Origin: Heliomicrobium undosum
GTDB taxonomy: Bacteria > Bacillota > Desulfitobacteriia > Heliobacteriales > Heliobacteriaceae
Assembly (NCBI RefSeq): GCF_009877425.1
Contig: NZ_WXEY01000014.1
Coordinates: 18,133-82,132 of the forward strand
Reading direction: 5' to 3'
Length of the DNA stretch: 64,000 bases
Below, one piece after another: positions 26,615 through 35,141 of the stretch (its first letter is position 1; every line of letters starts with the position of its first letter). The position numbers and the translations under genes were made by a program. The notes beneath the pieces were generated by a model that worked only from the letters and a program-made list of their open reading frames with translations, was not told the DNA's origin and searched no databases.

Positions 26615-27733
26615 GTGTACAGGGAAGAAATCTCCATGATCCAGATCGGTCTCCTGATGGGCTCCTTTTTTGTCTCCGGGGCCGGTCTCTATTACCACGG
26701 TTTTTTGCTGCACAGCGTTGCTTACAACCCCTGGGCGCCCCTGTTGTCGGGGGTTGCCCTGTCGCTGATTCCCTCGGCCCTGGCCTGGCGTTTTTGCGCC
26801 CGCTTTCCTCGTGATAACATCGTCGGCGTCGCGCAAAAGCTGACAGGGCGCTGGCTTGGCATCATCATCACACTGCCGCTCGTTCTCTTCCATCTGGCCT
26901 TGCCTTGGCCAGTCTTTCGCATTGCCGCGGAACTGCTTGTGGACGTGCACCTGAACCAGACACCGCCCATCGTCCTTTCCACAGTTCTCTTAGCTATCGC
27001 CTGCTGGATCGCCTTAATGGGGACGGAGGTGGTCACGCGGACAAACGATGAGCATCTGGTGATCATCTTTCCCCTGACGGTGGTCATGTTTTATCTCTCC
27101 ATCGCCGACATCCGTCCGGAACTGGCACTCCCGGTGACCCAGTTTGACTTTTCCTACTGGGGGCGCCTTGATTTTTATGCATCCCTGATGGTCTTTTTTG
27201 GTTTTAGTCTGCCCTTGTTCCTCAATGACGCCCTGGGTCACAGCAAAAAAATGTACTGGGTGATCCTCGTCGTGACTATCATCGGGGCCTTTTATCTGTT
27301 GTTTAGCCTCTTTCTGATCATCGGGACCTTAGGGATGGAGATGGCCTCCAGTTTTGAACAGCCCTTGAAAGTAAAGATGACCACCTTGCGCCAGATGGTC
27401 TTCTTCGAACGTGTCGATATCTTTTTGGTGTTGCTCTGGATGTTCCCGACCACGACGGCCATGGGGGCCATGATCGTCACAGGGGCGCGGGCTGTTGGGC
27501 AGTGGTTGAACCTGGCCAATTATCATCCTGTCATCTATGTGTATTTTGTGATCGCCCTGCTCGCCCGTCCATGGTTTGAAGCCTTCCAACAGTCGACACA
27601 GTTCCTGCGATGGCTCGGTCCCTTTTGGGGCGTTTTTATGATCGCTACGGTAGGTCTCCTGTTGATCCTGGCCCGCTTTCGCCGAGAAAAGACTGCGCCA
27701 TCCGGCGGGACGGGGGGCGAGCATAATGGCTAG
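26615..27733 (+). CDS. gerB: Spore germinant receptor subunit B (GerB/GRKAP family)
   Basis: 372 residues with ten hydrophobic segments, like the amino-acid-permease fold of GerB proteins, which bind the germinant. The N-terminus (EEISMIQIGLLMGSFFVSG) is typical. The GTG start has GGAGAGGG upstream. The gene lies 63 bases after gerA and overlaps gerC by 8 bases, so the three genes form one operon. The germinant is not predictable from sequence. Confidence 0.92.
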   Translation: MYREEISMIQIGLLMGSFFVSGAGLYYHGFLLHSVAYNPWAPLLSGVALSLIPSALAWRFCARFPRDNIVGVAQKLTGRWLGIIITLPLVLFHLALPWPVFRIAAELLVDVHLNQTPPIVLSTVLLAIACWIALMGTEVVTRTNDEHLVIIFPLTVVMFYLSIADIRPELALPVTQFDFSYWGRLDFYASLMVFFGFSLPLFLNDALGHSKKMYWVILVVTIIGAFYLLFSLFLIIGTLGMEMASSFEQPLKVKMTTLRQMVFFERVDIFLVLLWMFPTTTAMGAMIVTGARAVGQWLNLANYHPVIYVYFVIALLARPWFEAFQQSTQFLRWLGPFWGVFMIATVGLLLILARFRREKTAPSGGTGGEHNG

Positions 27734-28946
27734 ACGCCGGACGTCACGGGTGCTGTTGGCGGTCCTGTTGAGCCTGTTGCCTGTCCTTGCCGGCTGTTGG
27801 GACAAGATGCCCATCGAACGGCGTTTGATGGTGATGAATATCGGATTTGATCTCGGTGAAAAAGATGCGCTCGCCCTGATACCGGATATCCATAATCCAA
27901 AACAGTCTGAATCCAACACCCAGCCTACCCCGGAGAAAACGGCCGGTCCGCCCACCCTTTCGCCGCGGCTGGAGGGAGAGACCATTGACGACTGTATCGA
28001 GTATTCCAAAAGAATTATGCCTCGCCTGTTGGATTTCGGCTTGGCCGGCACGATCGTCATCAGTGAACGGGCAGCCAGGGAGGGCATTTTCCCCTTCCTG
28101 TCCTGGAGCATGTTCCAGGCGCAGGTGCGCCATAACGCCTATGTGCTGGTGTCGGAATCGGATCTGCAGACCCTGTTTTCGTCGAAGACGATCACCTTGG
28201 AGGGAACCCAGGGCGGAAATATCTTAGTCAGTCAACTCAACGCGGAAAACCGCTCTGCCGGGATCGCCCGGACCTTTCTCTGGGATGCGTACCGGACGTA
28301 CCTGGACAAGACGGGTTGCATCACCACCCCCTATATCCGAGCGGAAGAGGGACGCATTTACTACGACGGGTCTGCCGTCTTTCACTACGACAAGATGGTT
28401 GGCACATTGAACAACCTCGAAACGGCGCTCCTCACCATGATCACAGAAGAGAGGACCCCTTATTTGTATACCTATCGCTTCGAAGCGCCGGGCGGAGCCG
28501 GTGAGCAAAGCAGAGGCGGAGGCGGCGGGCGCGACCCCCAGACGAAAGGACAGATGGAAGCGCGTGATGACAAGGTCAGTGATATCACCGTGCGCATCCA
28601 GGAGGTCAAGAGTTCCTACCGCGTTCGACGAGAGGGTCCGGGCCAGTATGCGGCGACGATCCGCATCGATATGACGGGAATGCTTTCCGACGCCAACCCG
28701 CCTCAGGTCCGCTATACGATGGAGGATTTCGAAGCCATGAGTGTCCAGGGGAGCCGGGCCATCGTCAGCGATATGAATCGCCTGCTGGAAAAGACGCAGA
28801 AAATGAATGCCGATGTGCTGCACATCGGCCGCTACGTCAGGCCCATCAACATCGAAGAATGGCGTGACCTGAATTGGTTCGAGATCTTTCCCAAGATACC
28901 CGTCGTCTTTGAGGTGACCCTTCGGGTGCAGGGGGCCACGCGTTGA
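27726..28946 (+). CDS. gerC: Spore germinant receptor lipoprotein C (Ger(x)C family)
   Basis: 406 residues. Lipoprotein signal with lipobox LAGC followed by WDKMPIE, matching the GCWD start of mature GerC proteins. The rest is the Ger(x)C three-domain fold ending in the conserved helix with DLNWFEIFPKIPV. There is a low-complexity Gly/Arg-rich insertion at about residues 258-278. It is anchored on the outer face of the spore inner membrane with GerA and GerB. The gene starts inside gerB. Confidence 0.92.
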   Translation: MARRRTSRVLLAVLLSLLPVLAGCWDKMPIERRLMVMNIGFDLGEKDALALIPDIHNPKQSESNTQPTPEKTAGPPTLSPRLEGETIDDCIEYSKRIMPRLLDFGLAGTIVISERAAREGIFPFLSWSMFQAQVRHNAYVLVSESDLQTLFSSKTITLEGTQGGNILVSQLNAENRSAGIARTFLWDAYRTYLDKTGCITTPYIRAEEGRIYYDGSAVFHYDKMVGTLNNLETALLTMITEERTPYLYTYRFEAPGGAGEQSRGGGGGRDPQTKGQMEARDDKVSDITVRIQEVKSSYRVRREGPGQYAATIRIDMTGMLSDANPPQVRYTMEDFEAMSVQGSRAIVSDMNRLLEKTQKMNADVLHIGRYVRPINIEEWRDLNWFEIFPKIPVVFEVTLRVQGATR

Positions 28947-28960
28947 GACTCTGTGCTTTG

Positions 28961-29770
28961 TCAACGGCTGAGACAGGCGCCCAGGATCACGACGGCGGCG
29001 AGCCAGTGACCGGGATACCCCCCTGCCTGGTCTATCTTCCAGGTGATGGACTGTTGGAGGATATGAAGGGCGGCCGGCAGGGAGAATAGGAGGTAGAGCG
29101 CTTTGAATCCGAAGAAGTAGGGGAGCGGAAGCAGGACCGCCGAGAGGGCAAGGACATTGCGGATGAAGCGGCGCGCCTTCGCGAGAGACAGGGCGGGCAA
29201 CGTCCGGAGGCGGTCCCGGTCCCCCTCCAGGTCCCGCTCATCGCCGATGATCCTGGTCGCCAAGTGCAGGACGCCGATCGCTTCCCCCAGCAAAAACAGG
29301 CGGGGGGATAGGGGACCTGTCGCGGCAGCCGAACCGAGCAGAAAGGCCGAGAAGATGAAGGTGAAGACCGATACCCCCCTCCCGATCCAGTGGCGCTCTG
29401 TCAGCCGGTGCGCCTGTGGTATGACCACAAAGGCGGACAGCGCCGTCAGCGCCATCGCTCCCGTCCGGTCATGCAGGGCTGCCGCTACGGCAACAGCCAG
29501 GATCAGGCAGATAATCCCGAATGTGCGGGCTGCTCGCACAGAGAGCCGTCCCGATGGCAAAGGCCGCTCGGGGTGATTGATCCGGTCTTCTGGCAGGTCT
29601 TCAATGTCATCAAAGGCATAGACGCCAGCCACGAAGAGCAGCCCGGACAGCCCTGCGAGGGCGAGGGAAAGAATAGAGCCCCCCTCGATGAATCCGGCGG
29701 CTGCTGCAGTGGCGCCGTAGCGCAGGGCCACAAGGGGCCGGCTCAGGTTCCAAAAGTCGATCCAATGCAT
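28961..29770 (-). CDS. UbiA-family prenyltransferase
   Basis: 269 residues, about eight or nine hydrophobic helices. Both Asp-rich motifs of the family are present: a first one in YAFDDIEDLPEDRINHPER and a second one in GDERDLEGDRDR. They bind Mg-prenyl diphosphate and transfer the chain to an aromatic or other polar acceptor in the membrane. The family covers quinone, haem O, (bacterio)chlorophyll and lipid synthesis; the acceptor here cannot be decided. ATG 29770 is 7 bases after AAAGGAG. It converges on gerC with 14 bases between the stops. Confidence 0.85.
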   Translation of the reverse strand: MHWIDFWNLSRPLVALRYGATAAAAGFIEGGSILSLALAGLSGLLFVAGVYAFDDIEDLPEDRINHPERPLPSGRLSVRAARTFGIICLILAVAVAAALHDRTGAMALTALSAFVVIPQAHRLTERHWIGRGVSVFTFIFSAFLLGSAAATGPLSPRLFLLGEAIGVLHLATRIIGDERDLEGDRDRLRTLPALSLAKARRFIRNVLALSAVLLPLPYFFGFKALYLLFSLPAALHILQQSITWKIDQAGGYPGHWLAAVVILGACLSR

Positions 29771-29807
29771 CAGCATACTCCTTTCATCACCAATAGCCTG
29801 CCCTTTG

Positions 29808-29837
29808 TTGACACTGTTTTTTCGCCTCTGCTAAGAT
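29808..29837 (+). promoter_or_regulatory. Promoter of the purine permease gene
   Basis: TTGACA (29808-29813), 18 bases, TAAGAT (29832-29837). The leader of about 50 bases is too short for a guanine riboswitch, and none is seen. Confidence 0.5.
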
Positions 29838-29891
29838 ATAGAAGCCACAGGGCGGGCGAACCAAAACTTCAATGAAGAAGGGGACGCCGCC

Positions 29892-31256
29892 GTGCTGGAA
29901 AAACTGTTTCACCTAAAAGCCAAAGGGACCGACGCAGCCACAGAGATCACCGCTGGGATCACCACCTTCATGACCATGGCCTACATTCTGGCCGTCAATC
30001 CGGGGATCCTTTCCGCTACCGGTATGAGCAAGGACGCTGTCTTTTTTGCCACCTGTGTGGGCGCGGGGCTCGTCACCATCGCCATGGGGATCTATGTCAA
30101 TTTTCCCGTCGCCCTTGCGCCGGGGATGGGGCTTAACGCCTACTTTGCCGTCGTCGCCTCCCAGAGGGGCGGCATCCCCTGGGACATGGCCCTCGGGGCG
30201 GTCTTTATCTCGGGCCTCATCTTCATCGTGCTCACCGTCACCCAGGTGCGCCAACTGCTCATCGAGGCGGTGCCCACGTCCCTGAAGAAGGCGATCACCG
30301 CCGGCATCGGGCTCTTCATCACCATCATCGGCTTGAAGCTGGCCCACCTGACCGTGGCCAGCCTCCACCTGGGACCGTCACTGGGCAATGTGACCGGCTC
30401 AGGCGGCTACGGACAACTCCTGTACTTTGAATGGGACCTCATCATCGGCAGTTTCCTGAAACCGGACACCATGTTGGCCCTCTTCGGGCTGGTCCTGACG
30501 GCGATCCTGATGTCCATGCGGGTCCGGGGGGCACTCCTGATCGGGATTGTCACGACCACCCTGCTGGGGATACCCATGGGCGTCACCAAAATCGGCGACT
30601 TCGCCTTTACCTGGCCCGCCTTCAATGACCTGGCCGTCGGTTCCTTGAACATCGCCGGCGCGCTGGAACTGGGTCTCATCTCTGTCGTGCTGACCTTCAC
30701 CTTCGTGGAACTCTTCGACACCTTCGGCACCCTTGTCGGCACGGCCGGAAGGGCGGGGCTGCTTGATGAGAAGGGGCGCTCTCCCCAAATCGGCAAAGCG
30801 ATGCTCGTCGATGCCGCTGGTGTCAGCCTCGGCGCCTTCCTCGGCACCTCGACGATCACCGCCTACGTCGAATCGGCCGCCGGCATCGGCGAAGGCGGGC
30901 GGACCGGCCTCACCGCCGTCACCACCGGCGTTCTCTTCCTGCTGGCCCTCGTCCTAGCGCCTTTCTTCCGCCTCATCCCTGACGCCGCCACCGCCCCGGC
31001 CCTGATCATCGTCGGCGTCCTTATGATCGGCGTCGTCCGCGACATCGACTTCGACGACTTCACCGACGCCTTCCCCGCCTTCCTCACCTTCACTCTCATG
31101 CCCTTCACCTACAACATCGCCAACGGCATCGCCGCCGGCATCGTCTTCTACACGATCCTCAAAGCCGTCACCGGCAAAGCCCGCCAGGTCCACTGGCTCA
31201 TGTACCTGCTGACGATTCTTGTCATTTGGCGGTATGTGACGCTAGGGGGGCACTAA
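29892..31256 (+). CDS. NCS2-family purine permease (AzgA/PbuG type)
   Basis: 454 residues with 12-14 hydrophobic segments. The family start TEITAGITTFMTMAYIL and the region APGMGLNAYFA are clear, with the later motif GTSTITAYVESAAGIGEGGRTG. Members import hypoxanthine, guanine or adenine by proton symport. The location directly upstream of the purine synthesis run supports purine uptake. The GTG start has AAGAAGGGGACGCC upstream. No terminator is seen before the repeats that follow. Confidence 0.9.
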   Translation: MLEKLFHLKAKGTDAATEITAGITTFMTMAYILAVNPGILSATGMSKDAVFFATCVGAGLVTIAMGIYVNFPVALAPGMGLNAYFAVVASQRGGIPWDMALGAVFISGLIFIVLTVTQVRQLLIEAVPTSLKKAITAGIGLFITIIGLKLAHLTVASLHLGPSLGNVTGSGGYGQLLYFEWDLIIGSFLKPDTMLALFGLVLTAILMSMRVRGALLIGIVTTTLLGIPMGVTKIGDFAFTWPAFNDLAVGSLNIAGALELGLISVVLTFTFVELFDTFGTLVGTAGRAGLLDEKGRSPQIGKAMLVDAAGVSLGAFLGTSTITAYVESAAGIGEGGRTGLTAVTTGVLFLLALVLAPFFRLIPDAATAPALIIVGVLMIGVVRDIDFDDFTDAFPAFLTFTLMPFTYNIANGIAAGIVFYTILKAVTGKARQVHWLMYLLTILVIWRYVTLGGH

Positions 31257-31421
31257 GCGAGATCGGCTTGTCCCTTTTTATAAGGCTGGCTCAGATGAGT
31301 GGGCGATAGGGTGGGATAGATGGGTGAGCGATGTGGGGGCGAGATAGGGAACCCCATAAATCGCGGGTAAGTGACGGGACATTCCATATTGGTAATGAGG
31401 GTGTTTATGTCAGGACTGAAA
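31257..31421. other. G-rich degenerate repeat stretch before the 194-bp elements
   Basis: No gene. 31290-31360 holds short imperfect repeats of the GGGTGAGCGAT/GGGCGATAGGG kind. Their origin is unclear. Confidence 0.5.
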
Positions 31422-31615
31422 CCCCTTTGAAGAGTCCAGGGGTGGCTAGGGTCGGGCGCGGTTTGAGCGGAGCGGCGAAAAAGCGAGCGCAGGCGGTGGA
31501 GCGTCAAGGGCGCCATGGTTCACATGCAGAAAAGCCCAGAGGTTTGGCGCCCGAGCGGAACCGCCGAAGCGAGCCGCCGCAGAGCTCTTAGCGACCGGCC
31601 CTAGCCACCCCGCGA
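31422..31615. repeat. 194-bp structured repeat, copy 1
   Basis: Identical to 31679-31872 except for one base near its left end (GAAGAG against GAATAG). The body starts GGGGTGGCTAGGGTCGG and ends with its inverted partner CCGGCCCTAGCCACCCC, so a single strand can fold end to end. An inner GGGCGCC (31508-31514) pairs with GGCGCCC (31546-31552). No coding potential beyond short shadow frames. It may be a MITE-like element or a structured RNA. Confidence 0.85.
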
Positions 31616-31678
31616 GTCCTAGCGCGACGAATGTTTTTGTAAAAGGAAAGGTTCCAACATAAAACGGATTTTCGTGAG

Positions 31679-31872
31679 CCCCTTTGAATAGTCCAGGGGT
31701 GGCTAGGGTCGGGCGCGGTTTGAGCGGAGCGGCGAAAAAGCGAGCGCAGGCGGTGGAGCGTCAAGGGCGCCATGGTTCACATGCAGAAAAGCCCAGAGGT
31801 TTGGCGCCCGAGCGGAACCGCCGAAGCGAGCCGCCGCAGAGCTCTTAGCGACCGGCCCTAGCCACCCCGCGA
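31679..31872. repeat. 194-bp structured repeat, copy 2
   Basis: Second copy in the same orientation, 63 bases after the first, and 37 bases before the purE start. Flanking bases differ (after copy 1 GTCCTAGCGCGACGAA, after copy 2 CGAAGCGATAGG). No clear target-site duplication could be fixed. It forms most of the purE leader. Confidence 0.85.
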
Positions 31873-31909
31873 CGAAGCGATAGGGTTGCAAAAACAAAGG
31901 AGGATACCA

Positions 31910-32425
31910 ATGAGCCAGTTAACCGACAAACCCCTCGTCGGCATCATCATGGGCAGCGACTCTGACCTGAAGGTCATGAGAGACGCAGCCGAAGCCCTCG
32001 AAGAATTCGGCGTCAAGTCCGAAATGATCGTCGCCTCCGCCCACCGCACCCCTGACCGCGCCGCCCGCTACGCCCAGACGGCTGAGGAGCGCGGCATCGA
32101 GGTGCTCATCGCCGGCGCCGGCATGGCGGCCCACCTGCCCGGTGTCATCGCCGCCTTCACCGTCCTGCCTGTCATCGGCGTTCCCCTCCAATCGGGCGCC
32201 CTCCGCGGCTGGGACAGCCTGCTGGCCATCGCCCAGATGCCCCCTGGCGTCCCTGTGGCGACGGTGGCCGTCGACGGCGCCAAAAACGCCGGATTGCTGG
32301 CCGTCCAGATCCTCGGCGGCAAACACCCCCACCTGCGGGAGAAGTTCAAAGCCTACAAGGAAAAAATGGTCCGCCAGGTAGAAAAGAAAGATGCAAATTT
32401 GGGGGATCCGAGACCGGTATTTTAG
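31910..32425 (+). CDS. purE: 5-(carboxyamino)imidazole ribonucleotide mutase / AIR carboxylase PurE
   Basis: 171 residues, complete. Key motifs: [41 protein letters not shown] and [12 protein letters not shown]. It makes CAIR in purine synthesis, either from N5-CAIR (class I, needs PurK) or directly from AIR and CO2 (class II). No purK is found next to it, which leaves the class open. ATG 31910 has AAAGGAGG 7 bases upstream; the earlier start at 31886 is unlikely. First gene of the purine run. Confidence 0.95.
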   Translation: MSQLTDKPLVGIIMGSDSDLKVMRDAAEALEEFGVKSEMIVASAHRTPDRAARYAQTAEERGIEVLIAGAGMAAHLPGVIAAFTVLPVIGVPLQSGALRGWDSLLAIAQMPPGVPVATVAVDGAKNAGLLAVQILGGKHPHLREKFKAYKEKMVRQVEKKDANLGDPRPVF

Positions 32426-32474
32426 GTTATAATAGAGTTTGGGATTGAACGATTGTTTTTCAAAACTTGAGGGA

Positions 32475-32636
32475 AGTGCAGCTCAGGGTTCCGCGTGAAA
32501 CGGTCTGGACCGAGCGCTGCAAAAAGGGGTCAACGGATGATGTTTACCCTTTTTACACCGGAGGGAGAAAAGCCCAGGCGGATAGGTTCCTTGCATTAGC
32601 AAGGCGGGAATCTATCTGCCCGGGCTTTGCTTTTTT
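32475..32636 (+). promoter_or_regulatory. ykkC-class riboswitch (probably PRPP-sensing) with terminator, purB leader
   Basis: The leader shows the conserved ykkC blocks: AGGGTTCCG (32485-32493), GGTCTGGACCGAG (32502-32514), a GGGGTCAACGGATGA block (32526-32540) and GAGGGAGAAAAGCCC (32561-32575). A closing stem GCAGC/GCTGC spans 32478-32520. The last block overlaps a long terminator hairpin (32569-32628) followed by TTTTTT (32631-32636). Ligand binding would thus hold the aptamer and block termination. ykkC subtypes sense guanidine, ppGpp or PRPP. The purine genes downstream favour PRPP, the substrate of PurF. A TATAAT at 32428-32433 may start the transcript. Confidence 0.82.
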
Positions 32637-32714
32637 GCAAAAACGTAGCGCCATACACGAAGGGACCGTCCTTTCCAGAGGTAGGACGGCGCAGAAATCA
32701 GGAGGGGTACAGGG

Positions 32715-34007
32715 ATGATCGAACGTTACACACTCAAAGAAATGGGCGCCATCTGGGCCGACGAAAACCGTTTCCGCAAATGGCTCGACGTAGAGGTGGC
32801 CGCCTGCGAGGCCTTAGCCGTTCTGGGCAAGATCCCCCAGGAGGCTTTTGAAGCCATCCGCGACAAGGCCGATTTCAACGTCCAGCGGATCCTGGAAATT
32901 GAAGAAGTGACCAAACACGACGTTCTCGCTTTCCTCACCAATGTCGCTGAGTATGTCGGTGAGGAATCCAAATATGTCCACATGGGCATGACCTCCTCGG
33001 ACGTGCTCGACACCTCCCTGTCCTTGCAGATGCGCGAGGCCGGCGAGATCATCCTCCAGAAGCTGAAGAAGCTGCGCGAGGTTATCGGCGAGCGGGCCAA
33101 GGAGCACAAGTACACCGTCATGGTCGGCCGCACCCATGGCATCCATGCCGAGCCGGTCACTTTCGGCCTCAAGCTCGCCCTCTGGTACGACGAGGTGGGC
33201 CGCTGCATCAAGCGGATGAACCACGCCATCGACACGATCAGCGTGGGCGCCATCTCCGGCGCTGTGGGCACCTTCGCCCAGATCGATCCCTTCGTCGAAG
33301 AATACGCCTGCCGCAAGCTGGGCCTCCGTCCGGCCCCCATCTCCACCCAGGTCATCCAGCGGGACCGCCATGCCGAGTACATGACCACCCTGGCTGTCAT
33401 CGGCTCGTCGCTGGACAAGTTCGCTACGGAACTGCGCAACCTGCAGCGCACTGACATCCATGAGGTGGAAGAGGCCTTCTCCAAAGGGCAAAAAGGCTCC
33501 TCCGCCATGCCCCACAAGAAAAACCCGATCACGTCGGAGCGCGTCGCCGGCCTGGCCCGGGTGCTGCGCGGCAACGCCCTGGCGGCCATGGAGAACGTGG
33601 CCCTCTGGCATGAGCGGGACATCACCCACTCCTCGGTGGAGCGCGTCATCGTCCCTGACTCGACGATCCTCCTCGACTACATGCTGGCCAAGATGATCGA
33701 TATCGTCGCCAACCTGAACGTCTTCCCGGAACACATGCAAGAGAACCTGGAAAAAACCCTGGGCCTTGTCAACAGCCAGCGGGTCATGCTCGCCCTCGTC
33801 GACAAGGGCGCCCTGCGCGAGACGGCCTACCACTGGGTCCAGCGCAACGCCCTCAAGGCCTGGGAGGTCAAGCGGCCCTTCAAGGAACTGGTCCTCGAAG
33901 ACAGCGAGATCATGGAAAAACTGAGCCCCGCCGAAGTGGAAGGCCTCTTCGATTACGACTACCACATCAAGCATGTGGACACCCTCTTCAAGCGGGTCGG
34001 TCTGTAA
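32715..34007 (+). CDS. purB: Adenylosuccinate lyase PurB
   Basis: 430 residues, full length. It cleaves SAICAR to AICAR and adenylosuccinate to AMP, releasing fumarate. The fumarase/aspartase-family signature GSSAMPHKKNP is intact (about residue 262), with the catalytic His regions TSSDVLDT and GRTHGIHAEP. ATG has AGGAGGGGTACAGGG upstream. First gene after the ykkC-class riboswitch, so its transcription is probably gated by that element. Confidence 0.97.
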   Translation: MIERYTLKEMGAIWADENRFRKWLDVEVAACEALAVLGKIPQEAFEAIRDKADFNVQRILEIEEVTKHDVLAFLTNVAEYVGEESKYVHMGMTSSDVLDTSLSLQMREAGEIILQKLKKLREVIGERAKEHKYTVMVGRTHGIHAEPVTFGLKLALWYDEVGRCIKRMNHAIDTISVGAISGAVGTFAQIDPFVEEYACRKLGLRPAPISTQVIQRDRHAEYMTTLAVIGSSLDKFATELRNLQRTDIHEVEEAFSKGQKGSSAMPHKKNPITSERVAGLARVLRGNALAAMENVALWHERDITHSSVERVIVPDSTILLDYMLAKMIDIVANLNVFPEHMQENLEKTLGLVNSQRVMLALVDKGALRETAYHWVQRNALKAWEVKRPFKELVLEDSEIMEKLSPAEVEGLFDYDYHIKHVDTLFKRVGL

Positions 34008-34102
34008 GCTATTCGAAGTCGGTAACCATAAAAAACTCAATAACGGAAACGTAACGATAAGCAGCGTGGTTGTGCAGAAGCGTAGAAAGGGGAGTCAAGT
34101 CC

Positions 34103-34828
34103 ATGTCCGAACTGAGCAAACTGGAACAGATCTACGAAGGAAAAGCCAAAAAAGTCTTCCGGACCGAAAGCCCGGACATCTACTGGATCGAGTACAAGGA
34201 CTCGGCCACGGCCTTCAACGGCGAGAAGAAGGCGGAGATCGAGAACAAGGGCGTCCTCAACAACCGCATCTCGGCCCTCTTTTTTCAATACTTGGCCAAG
34301 CAAGGGGTTCCGTCCCACTTCGTTGAACTGATCAACGACCGGGAGATGCTCGTCAAGTCCCTCCAGATCATCCCCGTCGAGGTGGTTGCCCGCAACACCG
34401 TCGCCGGCTCCCTGGCCAAGCGCGTCGGCCAGCCGGAAGGCACGCCGCTGGCCAAGCCCGTCCTCGAGTTTTACTACAAGGACGACGCCCTCGGCGACCC
34501 GATGATCAACGAATACCACATCGCCGCTATGGAATGGGCCACGCCGGAACAGATGGACGTCATCAAAGTCATCGCTCTCAAGGTCAACGAGATCCTCAAG
34601 GAATTCTTGGCCGGCTTGAACATCGACCTCGTTGACTTCAAACTGGAGTTCGGCCTCCACAACGGCGAGGTGCTCCTGGGTGACGAGATCTCGCCCGACA
34701 CCTGCCGCTTCTGGGACAGCCGGACGAAGGAAAAACTGGACAAGGACCGTTTCCGCCGCGATATGGGCGGCCTTGAAGAGGCCTACCAGGAGATCCTGAA
34801 TCGACTGGAGAGCAAGCTGAAGGGGTAA
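34103..34828 (+). CDS. purC: SAICAR synthase PurC
   Basis: 241 residues. The start [13 protein letters not shown] and the motif DFKLEFG are typical. It joins aspartate to CAIR with ATP. ATG 34103 follows AAAGGGGAGTCAAGTCC; the earlier frame start at 34070 lacks family similarity. It lies 95 bases after purB and 3 bases before purS. Confidence 0.96.
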   Translation: MSELSKLEQIYEGKAKKVFRTESPDIYWIEYKDSATAFNGEKKAEIENKGVLNNRISALFFQYLAKQGVPSHFVELINDREMLVKSLQIIPVEVVARNTVAGSLAKRVGQPEGTPLAKPVLEFYYKDDALGDPMINEYHIAAMEWATPEQMDVIKVIALKVNEILKEFLAGLNIDLVDFKLEFGLHNGEVLLGDEISPDTCRFWDSRTKEKLDKDRFRRDMGGLEEAYQEILNRLESKLKG

Positions 34829-34831
34829 CCC

Positions 34832-35119
34832 ATGGTTAAAGCGAAGATCATCATCACCGTCAAAGCCGGCTTCCGCGATCCCCAGCGCGAGGCGCTCGAA
34901 GAGCGGCTCCGGCAGGGTGGCGACGAGCTGGCCGCGCCTACCATGCCGGCAGCGCAAGCCGTGCCTGCCGGCCTCCGAACGGGTCGCTACGTCGAGTTTC
35001 TCCTCGATACGGATGATGTGGAGGCGGCCCGGCGGCAGGCGGAAGACTTCTGCCGCCGGCGGCTAATCAACGAGGTTTTAGAAGCCTTCACCTGTGAGAT
35101 TGAACCCTTGTCAAACTAA
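34832..35119 (+). CDS. purS: FGAM synthase subunit PurS
   Basis: 95 residues, close to the normal 80-85, with an Ala/Pro-rich loop (about residues 33-48, GDELAAPTMPAAQAV) that looks like an insertion. PurS bridges PurQ and PurL in the three-part FGAM synthetase. The beginning KAKIIITVKAGFRDPQ is typical. In most Firmicutes purQ and purL follow at once; here purF follows instead, so the partners must be encoded elsewhere. Confidence 0.88.
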   Translation: MVKAKIIITVKAGFRDPQREALEERLRQGGDELAAPTMPAAQAVPAGLRTGRYVEFLLDTDDVEAARRQAEDFCRRRLINEVLEAFTCEIEPLSN

Positions 35120-35141
35120 TTACACCGGCGGGAGGCCTATC

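Noticed and set aside
26615..27733. Amino-acid permease unrelated to spores
   Set aside because: It sits between gerA and gerC with an 8-base overlap and has the GerB N-terminal pattern.
29777..29891. Guanine riboswitch before the purine permease
   Set aside because: The leader is only about 50 bases and shows no purine-aptamer core.
31253..31897. Short minus-strand frames (61-87 codons) across the twin repeats sharing an identical beginning
   Set aside because: The shared protein start is only the translation of the 194-bp repeat; no ribosome site, and the sequence is better explained by its inverted-repeat structure.
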